Program-made: the position numbers and the translations under genes
Notes under the pieces: generated by a model
The model's input: the letters and a program-made list of their open reading frames with translations, nothing else
The model's database searches: none
Told to the model about the DNA's origin: nothing
Assembly (NCBI GenBank): GCA_024516155.1
Contig: JAJJXM010000025.1
Coordinates: 372,001-436,000, forward strand
DNA length: 64,000 nucleotides
Source of the DNA: Pyronema omphalodes
Lineage: Eukaryota > Ascomycota > Pezizomycetes > Pezizales > Pyronemataceae
Direction: 5' to 3'
Shown: positions 11,680 through 22,617 of the stretch, piece by piece
How positions within the stretch are numbered: position 1 is the stretch's first letter
How the letters are laid out: every line of letters starts with the position of its first letter

Positions 11680-13797
11680 ATGGGAAACTGCGGGTCATCA
11701 TGCTCGTCCTGCTGCAAAGGTGGGTTGTTGTTGTCACGGCATCGCCGACGTTATATTCTCTTGTCGTGGAGCACGTCCTGACTCGGTGCAAACAGGTCGT
11801 TCAAGGGATGGAGGAAACTATGAGCCAGTTCTACAGGACAGCGAGCGGGAAGCAGTATCGGATTTGCTTCAGTTTCTCGAAAACGTACGTCGTTGCTATC
11901 ATTTCACAACAAAGCCTTACCCTCTGTGTTTCTTCATGCAAGGCTAACGGTCGGGAAAAAAAAAACAGCGGTCGGAAGTCAACTTCTTTAGTGGCGAACC
12001 TCTCAGGGCACTTAGCACTCTTGTTTACTCCGATAATGTTGATCTCCAGAGGAGTGCGAGTTTGACATTCGCTGAGATTACTGAGAGAGGTGGGTACCAT
12101 CAATTCGCGGTCTCGCTAGCTGCTATTATATGCATGCGGAAAATTCTAAACCCTGGAATATAGACGTCCACGAAGTCGACCGCGACACCCTGGAGCCCAT
12201 TCTATTCCTTTTGCAGAACTCAGACATTGAAGTCCAGAGGGCCGCTAGTGCTGCTCTTGGAAACCTCGCAGTCAACAGTATGTTATATCAAGGCTCTAAA
12301 AAAAATTTGCACTTCGGTATGCTAACGATGGAACAGCCGAAAATAAGGTTGCAATTGTTTTGCTTGGTGGATTGAACCCTCTTATTCGTCAGATGATGTC
12401 TCCCAACGTCGAGGTTCAATGTAATGCCGTAGGTTGTATTACCAACCTTGCTACCCACGAGGACAACAAGGCGAAGATTGCGAGATCCGGAGCTTTGGGT
12501 CCTTTGACCAGGCTTGCCAAGTCAAAGGATATGCGTGTGCAGCGGAATGCAACTGGTGCTTTGCTTAACATGACGCACTCTGGTAAGTTTTTTTTCTGCA
12601 GAATTTCCGTTTTAGGGTATCCATTAACATTTTGATCAGACGACAACCGACAACAGTTGGTTAATGCGGGTGCTATTCCTGTTCTTGTGTCACTATTGGC
12701 GTCGCACGATGTTGATGTTCAATACTACTGTACCACTGCCCTCAGCAACATTGCCGTCGATGGAAACAACAGGAAAAAGCTTGCCACCACCGAACCAAAA
12801 CTCGTCTTTTCCCTCGTTCACCTTATGGATTCATCAAGCCCCAAGGTTCAGTGTCAGGCTGCTTTGGCTTTGAGAAATTTGGCTTCCGACGAAAAATACC
12901 AGCTTGAGATTGTCCGCGCCAAGGGATTGCCAGCACTCCTCCGTCTCCTCCAGTCTTCTTTCCTTCCATTGATTCTTTCCGCCGTTGCCTGTATTCGCAA
13001 TATCTCGATACATCCCTTGAACGAATCACCAATCATTGAGGCTGGATTTTTGAGACCCCTTGTGGATTTGTTGGGTTCTACCGATAACGAGGAGATCCAA
13101 TGTCATGCTATCTCGACTCTACGAAACTTGGCCGCAAGCTCCGACAAGAACAAGGAATTGGTACTAGAAGCCGGTGCAGTCCAGAAGTGCAAGCAGCTAG
13201 TTCTTGAGGTTCCCCTCAGTGTCCAGTCCGAGATGACCGCTGCAATTGCAGTCTTGGCCCTTAGCGACGACCTTAAGGCTCATCTTTTGTCTCTTGGAGT
13301 TTTCGATGTTCTTATCCCCCTCACTGCTTCAGACAGCATTGAAGTTCAAGGAAATTCCGCGGCCGCTCTCGGTAACTTGTCATCAAAAGGTTTGTCCCTC
13401 TTACATATCCCAATTGTGAGAACCCGAATGCTGACGTGAAATAGTCGGTGACTACTCAATGTTTGTACAAGACTGGATGGAGCCTGCCGGAGGAATCCAC
13501 GGATACCTTAAGCGATTCTTGGAAAGCAACGACCCTACCTTCCAACACATTGCCATCTGGACACTACTACAGCTTCTTGAATCTGAAGACGCAAAACTCA
13601 AAACTCTCATCGGACAGTCAACGGAAATCGTTAATATGATCAAGGAAATTGCGAATAAGCCCATCGACTCGGATGATGAGGGTGACGAGGGTGAAGCTGA
13701 GGTTGTGTTCTTGGCAAGGAGATCAGCAGGTTTATTGGGACCGGCAGGTTCGTTGGAGGGGGTGGAGGGAGCAGGAAATGCGGGGAAGACACAGTAG
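11680..13797 (+). CDS. VAC8: Vac8 vacuolar armadillo-repeat protein
   Basis: Seven exons (11680-11719, 11796-11884, 11969-12089, 12164-12277, 12337-12582, 12640-13389, 13445-13797) join to 570 residues. The first exon encodes [13 protein letters not shown]: Gly2 is a myristoylation site and the cysteines are palmitoylation candidates, as in yeast Vac8, which this modification anchors to the vacuole membrane. From about residue 45 the protein is a series of armadillo repeats, seen as repeated [42 protein letters not shown] and [11 protein letters not shown] helices. Vac8 acts in vacuole inheritance, fusion, nucleus-vacuole contacts and the Cvt/autophagy route. The acidic [14 protein letters not shown] stretch and a Gly-rich tail close the protein. 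Six introns, all 53 to 85 bases. Confidence 0.97.
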
Positions 13798-16312
13798 ATG
13801 ATGATGACGCTGATGATGATGATGAGTGGAGGGGATGAGACGGGGTGAAGTGGAGCTTGGTGATCGTTGACGTCGTGAAGAGGTATAGCTGGAGATAACG
13901 TCTGACGAAACCTAATGATGTTGGCAGTTATAAAAAGTCCATCAAGATGGGATGGAGTTAATACCCTCTGGCCATATCGAACATAAAAACACCGCCCAGG
14001 CCACCCCGCCATAATGACATCTTATTCATGGTTCGTAAAGCATGGCAGTTTCTTCTCTTATTCGGAGGAGATCTGCAGTAGTTATAGGCATTCTTGTTTT
14101 TTCTCTTTTGTTTTTTTCACCCATCTCGTTTTTTTTTTGCCGAGTTTGTTTTGCTGCGAAGGGATATCATGCACTTCTTTTTCATTGGGTTAGGTTAACG
14201 TTGGTTGTTCAAAGCGATTTGTTGTCTGGTTGGTTCTTTTTAACATTTTTTTTTACTGTTGAATTTGTTATTTTTCAACTTATTGTGCTAGTGCTGCTGT
14301 CTTGTCTTTATATCGTTATGTTATGTTATGTCGCGCGAATCATGAATCCAATTGCGTTAAAGCTTTCATGCACTTTATGATGGCCAGGAGATTGTTAGTA
14401 TAATGACTGTGGTTTTAATACTATGGTTTTTTTTATTGCCAGCCATTGATTTGTCTTTTTTTCGGATGTTGTTGAAACTGTTGACTGGTTGGTACTCGGT
14501 GAATGATGAGGAATTATTAGGTTCTTGACATCTGTCTGGAAAGCTGGCAATTGGTGAATGTAGCTTTGTGGATTGATGTAGGATACTTTGTATTGAATTC
14601 GCATACGTATAGGCGTGGATACCCAATGTTGATGAGAAGATGAGAAGATGAAAAAAATGAATGAATAAAAGAATTAAAAAATCAAAGGATGGAAAGATGG
14701 AATGTTAAAAGCACGAGCGGTGGGGTGGGGGTTTGTAAAAATTTGTTTTTGTTTTTGTTTTCTTTTTCTTTTTCTGTTTTTCTTCTTCTGTCTCTTTTTT
14801 GTAATGATAGCCTGATCAAGTACCACATTATTTTTTTTCGAACCGTAGTAGAGTGAGTGTCTTAATTGGTGATGCTGTAATTTCTTGTGTACTTACGTTT
14901 GCTATCTGCTATCTGCTTTGCTGGAGCTGCTGGAGTAGCTGGAGTAGCTGAAGTAGTTGGGGAGATAATCGGAATTATGGAATTTGGAAAGCATAATGGG
15001 AGTGTATAGTTCCATATTCTATACACTCGACGACCAGCTGTTAAATTCATCTGAATATAAACAAGCATAGGTATCATGGACATCATGATATACCCCCAGC
15101 CCCATATAACGCACTTGAAAATCCCCCCTACTCTCTCTACATAACTCATACCCCCTCCACCCCCTACCCAAAATCCACAGCCAGTCTTATTTTATTAACA
15201 CCCCCCTTCCCGCTTCTCTGAACCTACAGCATCAACAGCGCAACAAGGCATAACACCTTCAGGAGTCATATCTTCTCAAATCAATGGCTGGTGGCTGGTG
15301 GTTATCAAGATCGTCTTCTAACTTCGGAAGAATCCACGGTAGGCTTTAACCTCTGGAAGCTTCGAGGAATCTGTAATAGCACATATAGGACGAAAGAGGA
15401 AGCAAACTCCAAGCTTGATTTAAAATTCACGGCTTTGCACTCTGAGTCTCCGGGTCTCTGGATTCCAAGTAAAAAGTGCAGCGGCTTAAAGAACGGGGGG
15501 ATGAAGAAGACTATGAGACTATGTTCCATGGGTAAGAGGGTAAGAGGGTGTTAAGGATTATGGTTGATGTAGCATGTTTTTGATCCATTTTTGGAGGATA
15601 TTGATGTTGGTATGATTAACTAGACTTTGGCGCTAATGCTTATGTATTTGAGAATACTTGAATACTTGATAGGGGATATGGAATGCTGGATTGTAGGATT
15701 GGATACTGTTGATGTAGTTTCGGTATCGTGGGTTTATTTTATGGTTTTTCTATTGGAGCTCTGGATGGCATTAGAACGACTTTCTGGTTACATTTCCTGT
15801 GATACATCACCTGGAGTGATCGCAAATTGTCCTGCATGGGCCTTTTAGGCCTCGTTCAGCGTACGATTCAATAAATAAATAAATAATGACTGCAAATTGG
15901 CTGCTTAGCAAAGTTAAAGGTCTGATTTAAAGTCAAAGTCAGTGTTTATCAGATGATCTATAAAACTTTACAAACATACCATGAGACTTTTAAGTTTTGG
16001 AGGCCTTTGTATTTGACAAAGATGGATGAACTACGCCAAGTCCAGCAGGTCTCAGCACGATGTCTTATATTTCATTCTCATTGCCAATTCCTGAATCTGA
16101 AGTCTTTCAGATATACCACCCTCCACGTCACAAACCAATAACCCAACCATCATCTACACATAACCCCGACTTTAAATTTATACTCACCCCATTATCTCCA
16201 CCACAAAAACATATACACAAGCCCCCACTACCCAAACATCTCAACTTTACAAGTTAAAGAAAAAACGAACGACTACGAAACGAAACAGAAAAAATCGGCA
16301 AAAGAAAATAAC
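13798..16312. other. Intergenic downstream of VAC8
   Basis: T-rich DNA with long T and TTTTC runs (14100-14290, 14740-14830), which creates hydrophobic open frames by composition. A 95-codon frame on the minus strand (14862-15149) has no recognisable domain. No supported gene. Confidence 0.5.
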
Positions 16313-16384
16313 TAGCAACACCTCGTTTCGATCGAGGGACCTCCGGGTTATGAGCCCGGCGCGCTTCCGCTGCGCCATGTTGCT
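16313..16384 (-). tRNA. Initiator tRNA-Met (CAT)
   Basis: The 72-nt complement folds as a tRNA without an intron. The acceptor AGCAACA pairs perfectly with TGTTGCT at 16314-16320, giving the A1-T72 pair typical of eukaryotic initiators. The anticodon arm GGGCTCATAACCC carries three consecutive G-C pairs next to the loop, another initiator hallmark. The anticodon is at 16350-16352. The T arm has GATCGAAAC rather than the usual TTC, again as in eukaryotic initiators. T runs follow on the transcribed strand. Confidence 0.95.
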
Positions 16385-17295
16385 GGTCAATGAGTAGTAA
16401 GTAAGTAAAAGTCACAAATGAATGGTATGATCAAACCTGTCTATAAGGTACGTTGGGAATAGAAAGGTGTAGTGTACCCTTATAAATAATCTTGGACAGA
16501 CAGAAGTGGCTTGGCACGATATTGACGAGTGATCACTTGAGACGCAGCGCACTATGGGCGGTGTGCAATATGTAGTGCTCCTCGGCCTCTATACCCTCAG
16601 GGGCTCAAGGTCAAAAGTGCACATACACCCACGCCTCTGTATACGGGTATAGTACCAATTTTTGTCACTTTCTCAAGGGTATTCCGATACAGATGATACT
16701 CTTATTTCTTATACAAAAACCGTCAGGACCGCGGCCGCGATCCCTTATACAGAAGTTACTCTTATGAGTAGTACTCTTATGAAGAGGGTTGACTATATTT
16801 TGGTTTAGTATACAGGCTTGGAAGGTGTGATGAATCATTTGTGATTTCAGGTATTGAGTTGTTTGGAGTGTCATAGAATATAATTCGACGGGTTGCATGA
16901 TTTGAGTTATCCTGCTCGTCTTTTGATCCTCAACGCTTCTCTATTGCAGCCGGTGGCATGACAGGCAAATTATCAATGTTTGTTTATTCCTTGATTATTC
17001 TCACTGTTTCTGGAACCACTACACAAAGGAAACCTCCAGGACCATGGAGGTGGATTTAGCAATTTGAGTTTTACGGCGAAGTTTTGACATTCGATGAATC
17101 TCACAGAATATCTGGCCCTGGCTAATTTTGAGGGAAATCTGAGGATATCACAATCCCTATTCTTGAGCAACACCAGATTAACATAAATCAAATGCGAGAA
17201 AAAAAAAATAATAATGAAAAAAGGCATAGTAAGTTCAATCTTAGGTTCTCCACCATCTTTTTAGACAAAGCTATATCCCACACCAACTTTCGAGC
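16385..17295. other. Intergenic, no gene seen
   Basis: AT-rich DNA between the initiator tRNA and a small minus-strand frame. It includes the inverted motif GACCGCGGCCGCGATC near 16727. No supported gene. Confidence 0.45.
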
Positions 17296-17763
17296 CTAAG
17301 CAACATCGACATCAAGTATATAACCCTTCTCCTCAAAAGCTGCAACAACAGCAGCCAACTTAGCAAGAACTTTCGCATTCTCATTAGCCATCTCAATATC
17401 CTGCTGAATGCATCTCTCCATGTCTTCACAGTTTTTCTCCATGATATCCACAGACTCTTTAACCTTTTGGAGTGTCTGGGCAAATTGTCTTTCCAACGCA
17501 TCTATCTCTTGCCGGAAGTCTGTTTTTCTTTGTGTAGTCTGCTCATTGGCCTTGTTGAGATCGTCGGGCTTGAGGTCTTGGTTGTAGTTGCGTTGAGGGT
17601 CTGACTGTGAGGTGTTGGTGTCTTGAACTGCAGGGTCTGACGCGCCGGTATCTGGTGCAGAATCTACGGCAACCGAGTCGGGTGTGCTGTTCTTTTCGTT
17701 GACATTGGGAGCTTGAGCCATCTGCTTTGGCGCCTCAGGTGCTATGACGAGATCTTTGAGCAT
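17296..17763 (-). CDS. Small hydrophilic coiled-coil protein, unrecognised
   Basis: A single open frame of 155 residues. Residues 1-80 are rich in Pro, Asp, Asn, Ser and Thr and look disordered. Residues 81-145 have the heptad pattern of a coiled coil, for example EIDALERQFAQTLQKVKES and the following DIMEKNCEDMERCIQQ. It ends in EEKGYILDVDVA. I do not recognise a family. The amino-acid make-up is protein-like and unlike the surrounding noncoding DNA, which is the main support. The frame stays open upstream of this Met to an AG at about 17823, so a further 5' exon is possible. Confidence 0.55.
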   Translation of the reverse strand: MLKDLVIAPEAPKQMAQAPNVNEKNSTPDSVAVDSAPDTGASDPAVQDTNTSQSDPQRNYNQDLKPDDLNKANEQTTQRKTDFRQEIDALERQFAQTLQKVKESVDIMEKNCEDMERCIQQDIEMANENAKVLAKLAAVVAAFEEKGYILDVDVA

Positions 17764-19391
17764 ATTGGTGGATTGGATATCCGAAGCCGAAAGAGAAGCT
17801 GCGTTGGAGGAGTGATATCTAACGTTGATGAAAGGTGATACTGATACTCGTGAAGATATAGTTCAAAAAAAATTTTGAGTAAAGAAAGGGTCTGGATGGT
17901 ATATTATTGGGGTTGAAGAATTCGATCCTGTGGATGGTGTAATTGGAACATTTTTATTGTCCCTGCATTTCGTGATGATTTTAGACGGAATATCAACATG
18001 AATGCTTGCATGTTCGAATATCAAGTTTTATGGGCGTTGTTGGGCTCCTTGGGGTTTCTTTTTTTTCTTTTTCTTTTTTTTTTCCATAACCCCCTAATTC
18101 TGGGTGGTTAATGTGCACATATTTTGCGGTATGCTAGTGTGCAAATTTGATTTTGAACGTTAGTTGGTACAGAATAAATAAAAGCCGAGTGAGCTGTTAT
18201 GAGTTTGCGACGGCTTCGGGTTCTATGAATTCAATCTGGAGTCCTAAGATAGAATATTGAATAAAAAAAATCTTCTGTTCCTCTAATGTGTATTAGCCAT
18301 TGTGGTATTGAGAAAATCCGGATTTCGCATATTTCTTTATTGTCAAGAGATAGTAAAGTTGAGAGAAATGCGGAAGCTATGGTAAATGTTAACTTTCCTT
18401 GAAGGTATCTTTTCCATGATCAACTACGTTTCATGGTGCCAGCAGTGGAACATAAACCGCCTCAGAATTCTTATTTATTTAATCATATGGTGGATGACAC
18501 GATAAATGCACCGCGCACGAACGAAAATTGACATCAAACTTCAGCGAGCTTCAACACCACCACAACAACGTAAATGGGAATTTAATCCGCGGAGGATGAA
18601 AATAGCGCTCGTAAAAAATAATTCTCCGCGGCCGAAAATTAATTTGCGGCAGAGATGAATGAGCTGAAGTGTGTTAAAAACCCCTGTATTTTGTATGGGC
18701 GGGAAAAAGTTGTCCCAGTGCTTGGCACGCCAAGATGTGCCAAGATGCAGCATGAAATCACATTTGATTGGTTACATGCCATGACTAAGCTCACGGATAG
18801 CTCGGGGCATGGTCATTCCGCGCTAAGCAACTATTATGTCATCAATTCAAGCAGGGGTACATAGCGGCCTGGTTACCGTGGTTACCGTGGTTACCTAGTA
18901 TGAGAAAAAATCTGAATCACCGAGTGTCACTCGGCACCGGTTTTATCCCTGTCGCATCCCTGTCATGGCGACCAAAAGTTGTCCCATTTTGGCCCCACCG
19001 GTCGGTTTATGGTGTCATCCACCATACGCTAACCGGGGACTAAGAGGCTCATACAGCAACTCAGAATTCTTTCATTCACTGCCAGCTATAGTACCCACCA
19101 GTAAACACATGACAAGTATGAAGCGTGAGTTTAGAATATCCCGTCGTCAATGATCTGCAGACTCGTACAGAATAAAGTTAACGATTGAAATATTACATGC
19201 ACATAACATTGCCATTGAGAAAAAGTAGAACCAGAAACACCGGGTTTATCTTTACTATACTCGTGCACATTCTGCCAATATTAGTCACATCATCCTCCAT
19301 GAAACTTTTAGAAATGTACTTATACAGCAACTAGGGAATTTGGATATAATCATACAGTATGCCCCCAAAAGCAGTAACAAAACCTGAAAAT
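17764..19391. other. Intergenic with short repeats and palindromes
   Basis: No gene seen. A 13-base direct repeat (AAAAGTTGTCCCA) occurs at about 18705 and 18973. Between the copies are a near-palindrome CTTGGCACGCCAAG (about 18721), three tandem copies of a GGTTACCGT motif (18871-18896) and a palindrome CCGAGTGTCACTCGG (18920-18934). Confidence 0.5.
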
Positions 19392-20081
19392 CTATGCCTC
19401 AATATCCATATTATTGCTCACGCTTAGTTTTTGGAAACTTTTCATCATCTTGTTATCAACTGCATCTTCTCGTCCTAAACCACATCCCAGGTCCAAAAGA
19501 GGGATATCCTCGTCTGTAGCTTTTTGCACCGCCACTTTTGCAAGTTTTTCTTGAGCCCTCTTTGCGGCTCTCTTTTCTCTTCTCCTCGCGCTTTTCTTCT
19601 GCTTTCTGTGCTTTTTTGCCGTGGCTTTGTCGAGTGCCTTCTTTTCAAGCTTGGCCTCAGACCGTCCTGAAGGCCCACCAATTGAAAAAGAAGATAACAT
19701 ACGTACAAGTTGCCTCTCGCGTCTACGATCCTGATTCCCAACTCGCGCATTCATTCGCCAGTTGCGGGGATGCACGGTTTCCGGGTCTCGCATTAGGGGT
19801 TGAACTTCCGCCACTCCTTGATCTTCGTGGGCTTGAACAAAATTTCCAGCTCCGGTATGATTTTGGTGGTGGTTTTTGCACCCTCGACGCCTGCGCTTTC
19901 TCTCTCTCCGGGCCTGGGCTTTTGATGGACCAATTTGGTTTCTTGTTTCTTGGCTTGTCATAGCTCCTGAAGCGCCTGAAACTATTGGGACTTCTTGGTC
20001 TCGAACGGACTCCCCAGGCTCTGTGAACGTAGAGGGGTTATTGTTGAGGCCTTGAGTAGCCTTGCTCAGGTTGGTCGTCAT
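19392..20081 (-). CDS. Basic, low-complexity protein, unrecognised
   Basis: An uninterrupted frame of 229 residues. The middle and C-terminal parts are very basic: ARRERKRRRRGCKNHH at about 56-71 and KKHRKQKKSARRREKRAAKR at about 164-183. The latter begins a long charged helix, followed by a conserved-looking acidic/hydrophobic end with IPLLDLGCGLG. The composition suggests a nuclear or nucleolar RNA/DNA-associated protein, but no domain is recognisable. The frame continues upstream of the assigned Met, then meets a single in-frame TGA at 20145-20147, and beyond it an ATG at 20249 that opens 34 codons in the same frame. The start is therefore uncertain; I chose the first Met after the stop. 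Confidence 0.6.
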   Translation of the reverse strand: MTTNLSKATQGLNNNPSTFTEPGESVRDQEVPIVSGASGAMTSQETRNQIGPSKAQARRERKRRRRGCKNHHQNHTGAGNFVQAHEDQGVAEVQPLMRDPETVHPRNWRMNARVGNQDRRRERQLVRMLSSFSIGGPSGRSEAKLEKKALDKATAKKHRKQKKSARRREKRAAKRAQEKLAKVAVQKATDEDIPLLDLGCGLGREDAVDNKMMKSFQKLSVSNNMDIEA

Positions 20082-20249
20082 CAGGTGGTACGAAGCAGAC
20101 GAAGCAGAAGTCGCGGTTTTTGTAATTTGCCGAGCTACGTTAAATCAGATGACTCTCTCAACTGGGTGCCTGTCGGAATGCGAGGGTGGGTCGTGGAGGT
20201 GGGAGTGATGGGGTACTCGAAGATGCGAGGTGGGTGATGACGAAGCCAT

Positions 20250-21007
20250 TTGCTGATGTCACAGAAAGTTGTTGTAAGATGATTGTTTAGGGTCAAATAG
20301 AATCATTCTAGGAGTTTCTTTCGTCAACTACCCGTTATAAAATTCTAAGAAGAGGCGCCGCCAGTCTACTTGGTATCAGTATGTAGTCCCTGACATGACG
20401 CACGAAAAACATTAACATACACGCAAAATTGCGGGTGGTGATTAGGGTGAAGGTACTAACTCAATTTGTAGCTAAGCTAGCCACCTCATTTTACTGTGTA
20501 ATAAATAATTCGAATGTCTGACACCACTCAGATACCCACAAAAGACCATCTAAACACGGCACTATGCCAAACCAACAACCAATGTGTAAAAACGCATAAG
20601 CTTAAACAAGACTCTTTACAACATGAGTATAAAATCATGTTTTCACAGAGCTCAAGTTCTTCGTTTTGAATACTTTTGTTTGACGTCCGACTAAACCTGC
20701 AGTTTCCGGTCTTACAAGTTTCTTTCACTCACTATCACTCGTTGCCTATTCCCGTCCGTACCGAGGGAAAATGTGCTGTTTCGTATGAAGTGCATACTTC
20801 CTTACTAATACGTAGCATCTTGGACAAAAATAGGAGGTTCCTGATTTCTATTTAAATTTTAACCCGAGTTCCTATGAGTCGGCTTGAGCAAACACCAGTA
20901 CTTATCACGTCACACTATCAGAAGATATTGTCTGTTTTCACTGTCTGATCATAAGGTGTGAAGAGTGCCCGACCATAATATAATTTTCTGATATCTACTG
21001 TAAAGCT
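20250..21007. other. Intergenic, no gene seen
   Basis: Divergent promoter region between the minus-strand basic protein and the plus-strand RING-like gene. No clear motif. Confidence 0.45.
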
Positions 21008-21346
21008 ATGTCTCACCCCACAGATATCAACAATCTCCATCAACTGCTGGTAGATACAGTAAACGATTTCTCATTATTCAAACCCTTGTCAAATTCCGAA
21101 TCTACATCAAGTAAGGTTTCCTTCCAAACCTGTGACATTTGTCAGGATCCCCTGGGTATCCAAGAAGGCCCAAGAATTACTACCTGTGGCTGCCACGGCT
21201 GGCACGCAAAATGCTTTGCGCATGTAATTCGAATGCGGTCTACGCCAGTGCCCATGGATAACCCATCATATGTATTTGCAGTAATTCCGGCATATCTTGC
21301 ATGTCCCAGGTGTGGATTGGTTTTCGGATGGAATGATTTGAAGTGA
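21008..21346 (+). CDS. Small RING-like zinc-binding protein
   Basis: A single-exon frame of 112 residues. Cysteines and histidines are spaced like a RING finger: C42-x2-C45, then C60-x-C62-H63, H66-x2-C69, a 29-residue spacer, and C99-x2-C102. The central block TTCGCHGWHAKCF resembles the middle of RING-H2 fingers, and PRCGLVF matches the last ligand pair. RING proteins usually act as ubiquitin ligases, but at this length no substrate or partner can be guessed. The protein is almost only the finger plus a 40-residue N-terminal tail. It converges with the SDR gene, with 392 bases between them. It could be a full small gene or the remnant of a longer one. Confidence 0.6.
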   Translation: MSHPTDINNLHQLLVDTVNDFSLFKPLSNSESTSSKVSFQTCDICQDPLGIQEGPRITTCGCHGWHAKCFAHVIRMRSTPVPMDNPSYVFAVIPAYLACPRCGLVFGWNDLK

Positions 21347-21738
21347 AAATATGTCTGGACGGGGGAATTCAGCAGGGTTCTGGAGAAGGAATATCTGGGA
21401 ACTAATTGCATGGCAAAAATGGAAGAGACTCTATGTCTATGGTTACAGCATGATATGACTTTGACAACCTGACTGGGTGCATTACTTTCTTGGTCAAGAT
21501 TAATTTACAGCCTTGTTGGACCCCACAAGAGAAATTGATAGCATTTACGCTTGATGGAGTATAACATCAAGACAGCCCGCTCACTAAGCCTTGGATTTAA
21601 TTCCTAATTCTGAAAATATATTCTATAAGTTAAGAGTATACGATACAGTGTCTCTCAGTGAGGATGGTTCAGATGATTTATCAAGGCTCAGGAGCTTTTC
21701 TGAATCATGCATCATGCTTCGAAAAACCGTCTCAGCAA
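21347..21738. other. Convergent 3' ends of RING-like and SDR genes
   Basis: Short AT-rich spacer that must hold both 3' untranslated regions. Nothing else seen. Confidence 0.5.
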
Positions 21739-22617
21739 CTACTCTTCAACATCCGTGCTCTTCCAAATATCTTCAAAAATTGTCTTAGTCTCCACCAATT
21801 CGTCAATTTTCCTCTGCGCAGCATCTGCCCAATCACTTCCTAGAGGGCATCTTAAATACCCCTCCTTACCCTCGCCCATTCCCGTCCCCGTCACAACCTC
21901 AAAAATCCTCTGCACACCCTTCTCCACATCACCCGGCTGCATTCCACTCCACTGCCTAAGAGTTTTCACATGTTTCCCCAACGCCGTATCTTCATAAGCG
22001 CCCCCAGCACCCTTCTCCGACAACACAAAATTATCCAAAAAATCACTTCTAAAAGCCCCCGCCTCTACAATAACCACTCTAATTCCAAATTCCGCCACCT
22101 CCTTTGCCAAACTCTCCGACATTCCCTCCAAAGCCCACTTAGATGCTGAATACATACCAAACGCCATAAACCCATTCAAAGCCGCAGTAGATGAGATATT
22201 AATAATGCAACCACTTTTTCTTTCTCTCATAGATGGTAAGACCGTCTGAATCAACCGCAGGGGAGCAAAGAAGTTAACTTCCATTTGCTGCCGGTATTCG
22301 GCTTCAGAAAATAATTCGATGGCGCCGATAAGAGAATAGCCAGCGTTGTTGACAAAATAGTCGATGTGTCCATAGATACTAAGAGCGGTTTGGACCACGG
22401 ATGGAGCAGAGGGAGATGTAACGTCTAGAGTGAGCCAGTGGCCACCTGCGGAGGTGATCTCGGAGACTAGTGAGGGGCTTTTAGAGGGTGTGCGAGAGGT
22501 GGCTATGAGGCGGTGCCCGCGGGTGAGGACAAGTTTTGCCAGGGAGGCCCCGAAGCCGGAAGAACAGCCGGTGATGAACCATACTGGGCTTGAGGTGGTT
22601 GGGATGGTAGAAGTCAT
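21739..22617 (-). CDS. Classical short-chain dehydrogenase/reductase (SDR)
   Basis: One uninterrupted frame of 292 residues. The Rossmann nucleotide-binding motif TGCSSGFG is at residues 17-24, the structural NNAG motif at about 90-93, a catalytic-region Ser in NISSTAALNG near 142, and the catalytic YSASK at about 155-159. These are the hallmarks of a classical SDR using NAD(P)H. Arg near the second beta strand (TSRTPSK) suggests NADP preference. Fungal proteins of this type are often annotated as oxidoreductases of unknown substrate. There is no secretion signal and no intron. No biosynthetic neighbours are present, so nothing points to a specific pathway. Confidence 0.92.
   Translation of the reverse strand: MTSTIPTTSSPVWFITGCSSGFGASLAKLVLTRGHRLIATSRTPSKSPSLVSEITSAGGHWLTLDVTSPSAPSVVQTALSIYGHIDYFVNNAGYSLIGAIELFSEAEYRQQMEVNFFAPLRLIQTVLPSMRERKSGCIINISSTAALNGFMAFGMYSASKWALEGMSESLAKEVAEFGIRVVIVEAGAFRSDFLDNFVLSEKGAGGAYEDTALGKHVKTLRQWSGMQPGDVEKGVQRIFEVVTGTGMGEGKEGYLRCPLGSDWADAAQRKIDELVETKTIFEDIWKSTDVEE

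Noticed and set aside
13452..14012. 186-codon minus-strand frame at the 3' end of VAC8
   Set aside because: Overlaps VAC8 exon 7 antisense and its 3' region; low-complexity, no known motif.
14042..14380. 112-codon hydrophobic plus-strand frame after VAC8
   Set aside because: Arises from T-rich 3' DNA (Phe/Leu/Val codons); no start context, no family.
14862..15149. 95-codon minus-strand frame with a Trp/Met-rich first half
   Set aside because: No recognisable domain or splice partner; kept out for lack of support.
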